A DNA stretch of 64,000 nt from Albibacillus kandeliae (GTDB lineage Bacteria; Pseudomonadota; Alphaproteobacteria; Rhodobacterales; Rhodobacteraceae): contig NZ_QEHM01000013.1 of NCBI RefSeq assembly GCF_003116585.1, positions 1 to 64,000 on the forward strand, in the 5' to 3' direction. The notes beneath the pieces were generated by a model. The model was not told the origin of the DNA and searched no databases. It saw only the letters and a list, made by a program, of their open reading frames with translations. A program made the position numbers and the translations under genes. Position 1 is the first letter of the stretch. Each line of letters starts with the position of its first letter. Shown in pieces: positions 1-6,999 of this stretch.

Positions 1-70
1 GCACTTCGACGGCCAGAACGCTAGCCTGGAGAGCTCCCACCGCGAACCGACTGCTGGCGGCGGTGAGAGT
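1..70 (+). repeat. Left arm of long inverted repeat
   Basis: Bases 1-63 are identical to the reverse complement of 5866-5928, and the match continues imperfectly to about base 70 (GAGAG at 65-69 is shared). The arm starts at the window edge, so its true length is unknown. With the other arm it brackets the low-GC island carrying the integrase. No transposase is visible next to it. Confidence 0.9.
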
Positions 71-100
71 GTTGGCGCGTTCCGATTGATTTCGTCTCAT

Positions 101-117
101 CACCTAGTTAGTAGGTG
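101..117. promoter_or_regulatory. Small palindrome upstream of the ATPase gene
   Basis: CACCTA and TAGGTG form a perfect 6-bp inverted repeat around a 5-base spacer, ending 11 bases before the TTG start at 129. It could be an operator or the stem of a leader hairpin. No regulator in the window can be tied to it. Confidence 0.35.
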
Positions 118-128
118 TTAGTCGGTAT

Positions 129-1601
129 TTGGCATTGGAGAATTGTGTGCCCAATTTGAGGGAGCTTGATAGCTTTGGCGAAGTCGCAGCTGAAGACGAC
201 GACGTGTTGGATTATTTCCTGAAAACAGGCGCTGTCGACCAGGTGCTTAGCGGCAAAATATTACTGGTTCTCGGAAGAAAGGGAAGTGGCAAGACGGCAC
301 TGGTGCGACACTTTACTGAGGGCGACAATAAGGACCATGGAAAACCTCTAAGTCTCCGTAGCTACCCTTGGACTTCACATCAGCAACTCGTCGATCAAGG
401 AGCGTCCCCCTCAGAGGCATATGTGGCCTCATGGCGGCTTTTGATTGCTATCAGGCTTGCAAGTATGGTTTGTCAGCTAGGAAGTAACACCTACTTGGAT
501 TCTTTAAAGGCTCTCCAAACCTTCCTGAAGAAGAATTTCAACAGTATAGACCCCGAGTCTCGAGCAATTCTTTCGAGAGGAAGGCTTGATGTTAATGGAT
601 TGACAGTTGCGCCGCAGGTGGCAGGATTTGCACTGGGGTCGATTATTTTCGGGGACGAAAGCCGTAAAAAGGTTCTAGGGCTCGAACTGGATTCACTAAC
701 CAACTCAATTCTGAATGATGTCACGACGGCAATAGCAGAGTTGGGAATAAGCCGTCTATACCTTCACTTTGACGAACTCGATCAGGGCTTGGATCAAGTT
801 GATGAAACTAAGCAGAAAATGCTCGTTGGACTGATTTTGGCTGCGAGAGAGATCAGCCGTTCAAAGTCTCTACGGGCCAACATTTGCCCCATCGTATACT
901 TGAGAACTGATATCTGGGAGCAAATTGAGTTCTCGGATAAGAACAAGATAACCCAGTCGGCTTCTGTAAACCTCCAATGGGATGAACAATCACTTCTTCA
1001 ACTTGTTAATACTCGCTTGCAGGCGCGTCTTGGAGACGAGGCGTCTTGGAGTAATGTAGAGGACGGAAAAAAGATGCGAGGCTCTCAGTCCAAGTGGTCT
1101 CACATCACATCACGGACCCTTCTACGACCTAGAGACGTCATTCAATTTCTAAATGAGGCGCTCCAAGTGGCGAAGATACGGCCCGACCAGAATTTGTCTT
1201 TCTGCAATGACGACATCAATGAATCTCGTGAGGGCTATTCCACCTATCTGAAGCACGAACTGGACGATGAAATTGGGCCACACTGGAAGGAATGGACTGA
1301 GGCTCTCCAAGCTTGTTCTCGAACCGAGACAATCACCTTCCAGAAAGCCGACTTTATGAAAAACTATCGACGAACCAAAGGGCCGGACAATCCGGTGAAC
1401 GCTGAGAAGGCTTTGGAGATGCTGTACCGATTTTCGGTGATCGGTTGCGAGCAGAGGTCTAGCAAAGGTGGATCCAAGTGGTCTTTCCGCTACAATGACC
1501 CGAATAGTGGCTGGGATGCATTTTCCCCAAGATACAAAGTCCACCAAGGGCTCAAAGAGTTTGCAAAGCTGAAAGAGGAAAGAGCGGCCGAAGCGAAGTA
1601 A
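129..1601 (+). CDS. P-loop ATPase of unknown function, island cargo
   Basis: A 490-residue ATPase. The Walker A motif GRKGSGKT is at residues 49-56 and a Walker B-like LHFDELD stretch lies near residue 212; an YLRTDIW segment near 258 may be a sensor region. There is no transmembrane segment or signal peptide, so it should be cytoplasmic. The fold resembles the Sll1717-type P-loop ATPases, a poorly characterised group often found in accessory regions; this is a family-level guess. The start used is TTG, because an in-frame stop at 105-107 excludes anything longer and no ATG lies nearby. Codon use is clearly AT-richer than in the chromosome after 6.2 kb, which fits horizontal transfer. A role in phage defence is inferred from location only. 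Confidence 0.75.
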   Translation: MALENCVPNLRELDSFGEVAAEDDDVLDYFLKTGAVDQVLSGKILLVLGRKGSGKTALVRHFTEGDNKDHGKPLSLRSYPWTSHQQLVDQGASPSEAYVASWRLLIAIRLASMVCQLGSNTYLDSLKALQTFLKKNFNSIDPESRAILSRGRLDVNGLTVAPQVAGFALGSIIFGDESRKKVLGLELDSLTNSILNDVTTAIAELGISRLYLHFDELDQGLDQVDETKQKMLVGLILAAREISRSKSLRANICPIVYLRTDIWEQIEFSDKNKITQSASVNLQWDEQSLLQLVNTRLQARLGDEASWSNVEDGKKMRGSQSKWSHITSRTLLRPRDVIQFLNEALQVAKIRPDQNLSFCNDDINESREGYSTYLKHELDDEIGPHWKEWTEALQACSRTETITFQKADFMKNYRRTKGPDNPVNAEKALEMLYRFSVIGCEQRSSKGGSKWSFRYNDPNSGWDAFSPRYKVHQGLKEFAKLKEERAAEAK

Positions 1602-1672
1602 AGCCTCCATTTGCGAACAAACCGAGCCTCCTCCTGCATCTAAATAAAGAAGCAAGCAGAGGAGCTTACCTC

Positions 1673-1840
1673 ATGAAATACCTATCTGCCCTCGGCGTCC
1701 TCGCCGGGGGTTTTCTTTTGACTCCACCGCCCAAGGCCGTCCTGACGACAGTACTCTGGGTCGTCTCTCGCTCTCACCCTGCTGTCGCTGCCCTCGTGCT
1801 GCTGGCCGTGGTCGCAGCCTGGAGGAGCGACGATGACTGA
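1673..1840 (+). CDS. Small membrane protein upstream of integrase
   Basis: A 55-residue ORF starting MKYLSALGVL with a good ribosome site (AGAGGAG about 8 bases before the ATG). It has a hydrophobic N-terminus and a second hydrophobic segment (AALVLLAVVAAW) near the C-terminus, followed by RSDDD, so one or two membrane spans are likely. It overlaps the next ORF by 8 bases, which suggests translational coupling in one integrase transcript. No family was recognised; small phage-like membrane proteins of this kind are common next to integrases. Confidence 0.55.
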   Translation: MKYLSALGVLAGGFLLTPPPKAVLTTVLWVVSRSHPAVAALVLLAVVAAWRSDDD

Positions 1841-2021
1841 GGACGATGTGAAGGAAGACGATATCGTCGTCATCCGGGCGTTCGATGAGTACCCCGAACA
1901 CCTGTTCCGCGTCAGCGAGGTCTTTGAAGACTTGGTGACCGGCTACTCGATTACCGGACCTCTGAACGGGGTCTACGGTGAACCGGCCTTTGACCTGATC
2001 CTGAAGGTCTACCCGGTCTGA
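1833..2021 (+). CDS. Small acidic hypothetical protein
   Basis: A 62-residue soluble, strongly acidic protein (MTEDDVKEDDIVVIRAFDEY...). It begins inside the end of the preceding 55-residue ORF and ends 34 bases before the integrase start, so the three genes look like one transcript. The pattern of short beta-strands with VVIRAF and DLILKVYPV resembles small SH3-like or KOW-like folds, but this is only an impression and no function is claimed. Codon use matches the integrase. Confidence 0.55.
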   Translation: MTEDDVKEDDIVVIRAFDEYPEHLFRVSEVFEDLVTGYSITGPLNGVYGEPAFDLILKVYPV

Positions 2022-2055
2022 TCCCCCACAATCCAACAACAAAGGAGGAGACGCT

Positions 2056-3366
2056 ATGTCTGCTCAGATCAAGTATGCGTACCTGAAGGGTCACACGTGG
2101 CTCTATCGGCGTAACTACCCCAAGGACGTTGCTCTGGCGCTCGGTCAACAAGCGCTGAAGCAGTCCCTCAAGACCCGGGATGCCAGTACCGCCCGCGTCC
2201 GGGCAGCGGAGCTAAACGCCCGCTACGAGACGCTGGTCGTCCAGGTTAGAACTAGGGCCGAAGACGCTCTCTCTGGCCCAGAGAACAGCAAGCCGCTCCC
2301 TGGATGGGCCACCCAGCCGGAGACGCAACTGGAGCGCCTGCGGACCACTCTGGAGCACTCTGGTACCGTCCTGGAGCGGCCTGCCTTCAATCGCCTTACC
2401 TCCCCGGTCAAGGTGTTGGTCAGGGACGCCAGCAGGGTTTACACAAACAGGCGGAGTAACGAGCTTCGGCCCGGTGGGTTCAAGTCGGTGCGCTACTCGG
2501 TTGGCTTGTTCGCCAGCCGCTACGGTGACCGGTCTCTCTGCAGCCTGACCCGGACAGAGGGGCGAGAGTTCCTCGGGCTGCTGGCTCAACTGTCTCCCAA
2601 CCTCGGCAAGTCAGAGCGGAACCGGGGGGCGACCCTCGACCAACTGGTGGCGCTGTCCAGCCGGGGCTCGGTCAAGATCACGGTGCGTACTCAGAAACGG
2701 ACGTGGGCTCAGGTCAACCACTTCCTCGACTGGGCGGTCTACGAGGGGCATCTAGAGCAGAACCCGTTCCGGAACGTCCTGTTCGACCAGAAGGTGCGCC
2801 CTCAGCCCTATGCTGTGTTGACCGATGAAGAGGTAGTCAGGTTGCTTCGAGTCCAAGACGACTTGTTGCATTCGGTCACGGTCACCTGCCTACTAACAGG
2901 AATGCGGGCTGGGGAAGCTGCGGGGTTGCTCAGGGAGGACCTCGTATCCAAGGGCAACCTCGGGACCTTCATTCATGTTCGCCCCAATGAGCAGCGCCTG
3001 TTGAAGACAGACGCGGCGCAACGACTGGTTCCGGCGCATCCCTTGCTGGACGAAGTGTTCAGGACCTTGCCCGCGAGAGGGCCGCTGTTCCCGGACTTGA
3101 CCGTGGACGCGATCACCAAGCAGTTCACCCGGCTCAGGGCACGACTGGGTCTCGATCGTCCAGGGCTGGTGTTCCACTCCACCCGCAAGTGGTTCATCAC
3201 CCAATGCGAGAGAACCGGCGTTCCGGAGCACTTCACGGCGTCTCTGGTGGGCCATAAGTCGGCCAGATCGGAGAACGGTATAACCTACGGTATCTATTCC
3301 GCAGGCATCTCAGACGAGCAGAAGCGGTCCATCGTTGACCAGATAAGACTGCCGGTGCCGGGATGA
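2056..3366 (+). CDS. Tyrosine recombinase / phage-type integrase
   Basis: A 436-residue site-specific recombinase that would catalyse integration and excision of the island. The N-terminus (about residues 1-60, YLKGHTWLYRRNYPKD) is the DUF6538-like arm typical of proteobacterial island integrases. A SAM-like core-binding region follows, then the catalytic domain with R284 in TGMRAGE, H374 and R377 in HSTRKW, H400 in GHK, and a tyrosine nucleophile at Y414 or Y411. All catalytic positions are present, so the enzyme looks intact. The ribosome site AAAGGAGGAG precedes the ATG. The stop overlaps the start of the following 57-residue gene (ATGA). Confidence 0.93.
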   Translation: MSAQIKYAYLKGHTWLYRRNYPKDVALALGQQALKQSLKTRDASTARVRAAELNARYETLVVQVRTRAEDALSGPENSKPLPGWATQPETQLERLRTTLEHSGTVLERPAFNRLTSPVKVLVRDASRVYTNRRSNELRPGGFKSVRYSVGLFASRYGDRSLCSLTRTEGREFLGLLAQLSPNLGKSERNRGATLDQLVALSSRGSVKITVRTQKRTWAQVNHFLDWAVYEGHLEQNPFRNVLFDQKVRPQPYAVLTDEEVVRLLRVQDDLLHSVTVTCLLTGMRAGEAAGLLREDLVSKGNLGTFIHVRPNEQRLLKTDAAQRLVPAHPLLDEVFRTLPARGPLFPDLTVDAITKQFTRLRARLGLDRPGLVFHSTRKWFITQCERTGVPEHFTASLVGHKSARSENGITYGIYSAGISDEQKRSIVDQIRLPVPG

Positions 3367-3536
3367 ACATTCCCGACATCGCTGACTTCGAGGAGAGGGC
3401 CGCTATCGCTGAATACGATGGTGGCCTTTCTCGTAAGGAGGCTGAAGACGTTGCGGCCCGGGCGCAGGGGTTCAAGAACTCCGACGCCTACTGGCGGTGG
3501 CTGGCAGACTACGTGGTCACCAGAAAGCTGCCCTAA
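3363..3536 (+). CDS. Integrase-linked 57-residue protein
   Basis: A short ORF whose ATG overlaps the integrase stop codon (ATGA), so it is probably translationally coupled to it. The product starts MNIPDIADFEERAA and continues with a DGGLSRKEAEDVAARAQGF segment that looks like a compact alpha-helical domain. Small proteins with a similar acidic, helix-rich layout often sit directly after island integrases, and an accessory role in recombination or its regulation is possible. It has no cysteine and no membrane segment. The reading is supported by the overlap and the codon use; the function is unknown. Confidence 0.6.
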   Translation: MNIPDIADFEERAAIAEYDGGLSRKEAEDVAARAQGFKNSDAYWRWLADYVVTRKLP

Positions 3537-3659
3537 ACTGACCCTCGGCGCGCCTGTAGCGGGTGTGCCGGGGGTGTCGGGCTTTGTTTTTTTACGCAGC
3601 GCGACGAAATTCAGAAACTCTGTTTGGCCCACATTGGTGACCTAGGCGGAACTGTATTC

Positions 3660-3854
3660 CTAAAATGAACGATCTAGCATCGACTTTCTTATTAGGCAAT
3701 GCAGAGCTTCCCGAACAAACTCAGGGCACTCATTAATATGGCATGCTGAGAGCGTACGCTTAGAACTACGAAGGTTTGGCTCAGCGACGACCGCAAGCGT
3801 ACGAATCTTGAATACTTCCGCCGCCAAAATATCGTGGATCAGATTTTGACGCAT
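3660..3854 (-). CDS. Hypothetical small protein (weak)
   Basis: A 64-residue ORF (MRQNLIHDILAAEVFKIRTL...), reading in the same direction as the two secreted-protein genes and starting 51 bases after the lipoprotein stop. Codon use is compatible with the island, but there is no obvious ribosome site and no recognisable family. It may be a real third gene of that operon, a remnant, or a chance ORF. It fills part of the otherwise gene-free stretch between 3536 and 3906. Confidence 0.3.
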   Translation of the reverse strand: MRQNLIHDILAAEVFKIRTLAVVAEPNLRSSKRTLSACHINECPEFVREALHCLIRKSMLDRSF

Positions 3855-3905
3855 CAGATAGGGCGTGCTCTAGCAACCTTGGGCGCTTCCGCTATTTCTT
3901 CTGTT

Positions 3906-4565
3906 TCAGCGGCATACTTTAATTCCACCGTTGTCGATATTTACGTGCAAGCGAGCCGTAATGCCTCTGAGATCAAAGGAATCCGCTGGCCTCAACTCCC
4001 AGTCCCCGCCAATGAGTGTGTCCACACCTTTCCATTTTCTCTCGAAGCCCGCCAATCCAATTCCCGGCGCGGCATTTGAGTTTCCGTCGCCTTTCTCAGA
4101 CGCCAAGTCCTCATTCGCGTTTAGCTTGATCCGCCAAGTCATGAAGTGCAAGGTTTGCGTTCCGGGACTTTGCTTGAATACCAAGTCATATGTTGTCGTT
4201 TGCGTGCCATGGTGTGCCAGCGTATAACCTCTAGATTTTCCGGGGTCGACACCCAAATAATCAGAAATTGTAAGTTCTAAATAATCTGGTGTCCCCCCGT
4301 CAAGTACCCAAAACCACTCCTCGGGCCTCGTACCTTGCGCGCAGTCACTGCCATCCTTCGGAGTTCGATAAGAGTAACTTTCCGGTACAGTCGTATAAAG
4401 ATGCACGTCTTGTTCAAAAAATAGATCGTTTATGTACTTCAGCGCGTAGTCAACTGGAGGAACAGGTTGAGGTTTGTCATCACTACCACAGGAGGCCAAG
4501 GCCACCACCATCGCCAAGCTCAGGGGCTTGAACAAATTTCGACATATTTCCATTACGAAATCCAC
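3906..4565 (-). CDS. Putative lipoprotein of unknown function
   Basis: A 219-residue protein with a lipoprotein signal: hydrophobic stretch LAMVVALAS followed by C26, a good lipobox cysteine. A shorter ATG at 4553 (MEICRN) would keep the same lipobox. The mature part is soluble and rich in aromatic residues and Thr, with only two further cysteines, and suggests a beta-rich extracytoplasmic domain. It starts 7 bases after the upstream secreted-protein gene, so the two are probably made together. No family was recognised. Base composition is distinctly AT-richer than in the chromosomal genes, fitting island cargo. Confidence 0.6.
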   Translation of the reverse strand: MDFVMEICRNLFKPLSLAMVVALASCGSDDKPQPVPPVDYALKYINDLFFEQDVHLYTTVPESYSYRTPKDGSDCAQGTRPEEWFWVLDGGTPDYLELTISDYLGVDPGKSRGYTLAHHGTQTTTYDLVFKQSPGTQTLHFMTWRIKLNANEDLASEKGDGNSNAAPGIGLAGFERKWKGVDTLIGGDWELRPADSFDLRGITARLHVNIDNGGIKVCR

Positions 4566-4572
4566 CTGCGCC

Positions 4573-5241
4573 CTATTCCGGAAGTATTACTAAAGGCAAA
4601 TTTGGAATTCCACCAGACTTTTCAATTGGAACAAGGTAAGCGTATTGAGAGGAGCTGGAAAAACATAGGATGGGGTAATCCACAGTTACCACGGAATTCC
4701 CTGTCCCCTCGAAGTTTATGTCTGTGGCTTTAACAATCGGCCTATCGTGACCAGAAAAAACAAACTTAACTGCATCAGCAGAAACCAGAGCGCTACCTGA
4801 CATCTGTGAAGGTAGCTCCCCCTCGACGATCAGCTCGTTTCCTGCGACGCTGCCCGAAAAGGGTTCGGATTGTCCGGACCCACTACTCCAAGAAAAGTCT
4901 GCTCTAGCTGTACCCTTTTTAGACATGCCGAAGGTTGAGCCGCAATCGCTTACCGGACACTTCGAGCAACACTGAAACGGAAAGTTCTGTGTCAGCGCAT
5001 GAAGTCCACTTGCTATCCAAAAGTCTGCGAAGCTTATTTTATACGACGCACCCGCAGAGTGGCTCAACACCATACGCCGAATTGCGGGAAGCACTTCAGA
5101 TTGGTACATAACCACAGGAATCTTGGCGATATAGTTTGGCTCATTAAGATCGATTTTGCATCGATCCTCCTGAGCAACTCCCTGAGTGGCCCAGAAGGAG
5201 ACCGCTGTTGCAAATACTTTAATCAAACATGTAAGTCGCAT
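4573..5241 (-). CDS. Putative secreted protein of unknown function
   Basis: A 222-residue protein with a Sec signal peptide (MRLTCLIKVFATAVSFWA, probable cleavage after GVAQ). The mature part has a cysteine cluster QCCSKCPVSDC near residue 95, then a Ser/Gly-rich, beta-like C-terminal half. The layout suggests a periplasmic or outer-surface protein with disulphides. GAGGA lies about 9 bases before the ATG. It is the upstream member of a tight pair with the lipoprotein at 3906-4565. I recognise no homologous family; a two-component surface or immunity function is only a guess from the pairing. Confidence 0.6.
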   Translation of the reverse strand: MRLTCLIKVFATAVSFWATQGVAQEDRCKIDLNEPNYIAKIPVVMYQSEVLPAIRRMVLSHSAGASYKISFADFWIASGLHALTQNFPFQCCSKCPVSDCGSTFGMSKKGTARADFSWSSGSGQSEPFSGSVAGNELIVEGELPSQMSGSALVSADAVKFVFSGHDRPIVKATDINFEGTGNSVVTVDYPILCFSSSSQYAYLVPIEKSGGIPNLPLVILPE

Positions 5242-5253
5242 ACCTGCGAATCC

Positions 5254-5448
5254 TCAACAGACAGCATCTAACATCCCAGTTTGATGCGCAATCATGAGTA
5301 TGGCAAGAAAAATCCACTTTCCTAGCCTTTCGGCTTTCCGCTCGATGCCGTGCGGTGAGATGTGCCCATCGAAAATCGCGCGATTAATACCTTCGCGCTG
5401 GCCGATCGTCAGAGAATGGGCCGTATGGTTAAAGGCTCCATTTCTACA
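5254..5448 (-). pseudogene. Coding-like fragment without a normal start
   Basis: An open frame of 64 codons that ends 12 bases before the secreted-protein gene. Its sequence looks coding (GQREGINRAIFDGHI, then ERLGKWIFLAIL as a possible membrane segment), but no ATG or GTG occurs before the middle of the frame; a CTG at 5410-5412 is the only near-start. Upstream the frame is closed by several stops. It is either a truncated gene remnant or a small membrane protein with an unusual start. Confidence 0.35.
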
Positions 5449-5488
5449 TCACGATTATTGGTTAATTTTTGACTGTGCGCGACTTCAA

Positions 5489-5683
5489 CTAAGCGCCACG
5501 ATCCAGCCAATGATGCATGCAACACTTAGGCTCTGAGAGGTCCACTTTCAGATCACACCTTGGAGTTTTGTTTAGACCAAGGATTGCGCGCTCTTCTAAA
5601 GCACTTTCCATTAGGCTTGCTGAACGCACAATACTGCGGATAAAATTTCCGTCCGTGATATTAAAATCATCTTTTTCAGTTGC
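5489..5683 (-). pseudogene. Second coding-like fragment, start lost
   Basis: A 64-codon open frame, reading like DDFNITDGNFIRSIVRS and then a helical, Cys-containing end (DLSEPKCCMHHWL). The only good internal starts are a GTG at 5629 and an ATG at 5611 (40 residues). Neither has a convincing ribosome site. Together with the fragment at 5254-5448, in another frame, it may be what remains of one degraded island gene. Confidence 0.3.
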
Positions 5684-6251
5684 TTAGCATAACGCATCGC
5701 CTTGATGAGAGATACGTGTTTCGTTGCGATCGTGTACCTCGCTAAATGTTCTCCGAAGCGGCCGCCGTATCCTCGCCAGCCCCCTCCAGCGTGACTCAGC
5801 GGCGTTCCCCAAGACCCGTCCCCGGCTACCCCGTCCGCCCGGCCACCACCAACCCGTCCCTCTCGCCGCCGCCAGCAGTCGGTTCGCGGTGGGAGCTCTC
5901 CAGGCTAGCGTTCTGGCCGTCGAAGTGCTCCAGACTGCCCCAGCCTCACTAGCGTTTCGCCCCACTAACTGCCCCAGTTCTGCTGACCGATGGGAAAAGC
6001 CGATACCGTTCATCGGGCGGCAAGGCTTCCTACCACCCCAGCCAGTACTCCCTAGACCAGCGATGTGATGTTCCTGTGAACCTGACGGTTCGAACCGGCT
6101 CACTCCATACTCTCCCCCACCACTGACAGTTCCGGACGTTCTCACCGGCGGACCTTGCCCTTGGGTAACCGCTGAGGCGCCTCATACACATCGCCACGCG
6201 CCCCGGCGGAAAATTCTTTCAACACCGATACCTGACCGGTACAAACGGCCG
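5684..6251. other. Gene-free junction between island and chromosome
   Basis: A sharp rise in GC occurs near 5745. No ORF on either strand here has a credible product. The stretch contains the right arm of the inverted repeat, a 10-base direct repeat ACTGCCCCAG at 5934-5943 and 5968-5977, an 8-base repeat CTAGCGTT at 5905-5912 and 5949-5956, and a 12-base palindrome at 6086-6097. It was checked for a tRNA-like cloverleaf around the TTCGAAC string, but the flanking stem does not pair. Confidence 0.5.
5866..5928 (-). repeat. Right arm of long inverted repeat
   Basis: This is the exact reverse complement of bases 1-63. Just outside the arm, towards 5860, five more bases match after one mismatch. 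Short direct repeats lie directly to its right. The inverted orientation is not what a simple attL/attR pair would give, because those are direct repeats. Confidence 0.9.
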
Positions 6252-6830
6252 ATGAACGTTCCGTTTCTCCTGTCTGTTCTGTTCGGCGGCCTGCTGGCCG
6301 CGGCCCTGCTTGTGCCCGGCTGGTTCTGGCTGGTGCTGGTGGCCGGCCCCTGCCTGCTGGCAAGCCTCCTCCTGCTGCTCCTCACGCTCTGGAAGCCGAC
6401 GAGACGCGGCAAGAGGCCGTACATCCTCGTTGACGGCTCCAATGTCATGCACTGGCGCGACGGCACGCCGCAGATCGCGACGGTGCGGGAGGCCGTGGAG
6501 CGGCTGATGGCCTACGGATACACGCCCGGCGTCGTCTTCGATGCCAACGCGGGTTACCTGCTCTCCGGGCGATACCTGCACAACGGGGCGCTGGCCAAGG
6601 CTCTGGGTCTCCCCCGGGATCAGGTGATGGTCGTTCCCAAGGGCACGCCCGCCGACCCGACGATCCTTGCCGCGGCCCGCAACTTCGGCGCGCGGGTCGT
6701 GACCAACGACCGCTTCCGCGACTGGGCCGCGCTGCACCCCGAGGTGGAAGAGCCCGGTTTCCTGATCCGTGGCGGCTATACGTCCGGCAAGCTCTGGTTC
6801 AATATCTCCGACCAGCCCGCCCGGACGTGA
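6252..6830 (+). CDS. Membrane-anchored NYN-domain ribonuclease
   Basis: A 192-residue protein with two closely spaced hydrophobic segments in residues 3-45, then a cytoplasmic NYN/PIN-like domain of the Zc3h12a RNase type. The acidic metal-binding positions are seen in ILVDGSNVMHW (about residue 60), VVFDANAGY (about 97), PADPTILAAA (about 135) and VTNDRFRDW (about 152). Members of this family cut single-stranded RNA; the substrate here is unknown. It is the first gene with normal chromosomal GC after the island. The ATG at 6252 fits the start of the first membrane span, although no strong ribosome site is visible. It appears to be transcribed alone. Confidence 0.8.
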   Translation: MNVPFLLSVLFGGLLAAALLVPGWFWLVLVAGPCLLASLLLLLLTLWKPTRRGKRPYILVDGSNVMHWRDGTPQIATVREAVERLMAYGYTPGVVFDANAGYLLSGRYLHNGALAKALGLPRDQVMVVPKGTPADPTILAAARNFGARVVTNDRFRDWAALHPEVEEPGFLIRGGYTSGKLWFNISDQPART

Positions 6831-6999
6831 CATCGCCCTGAACGCCCGCGCCTTTCGGGGAATGGACAGGATTCGGGCATCCCCTCTCCTTCGGTAAGAT
6901 TGACGGTCCAATCCGCGCATCCGGCCTTCTCTCTGCCCAGCCGGGGTGGCATAGGCATGTCTGCGGGCGTCAGCCCGGCGAGATCGAAAGGAAGACGAC

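Noticed and set aside
1-5928. Reading the inverted repeat as ends of an insertion sequence
   Set aside because: No transposase is present; the only recombinase is a tyrosine integrase, which does not use terminal inverted repeats of this kind.
6080-6105. TTCGAAC string suggesting a tRNA T-loop
   Set aside because: The flanking bases do not form a five-base-pair T stem on either strand and no acceptor or anticodon stem can be drawn.
5684-6145. ORFs on both strands in the island junction (153 and 114 residues)
   Set aside because: Composition is Arg/Pro/Gly or Ser-rich without motifs, there is no ribosome site, and the inverted repeat arm lies inside them.
6142-6363. Short minus-strand ORF ending KGKVRR
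   Set aside because: It overlaps the start of the NYN gene and has no recognisable family or ribosome site.
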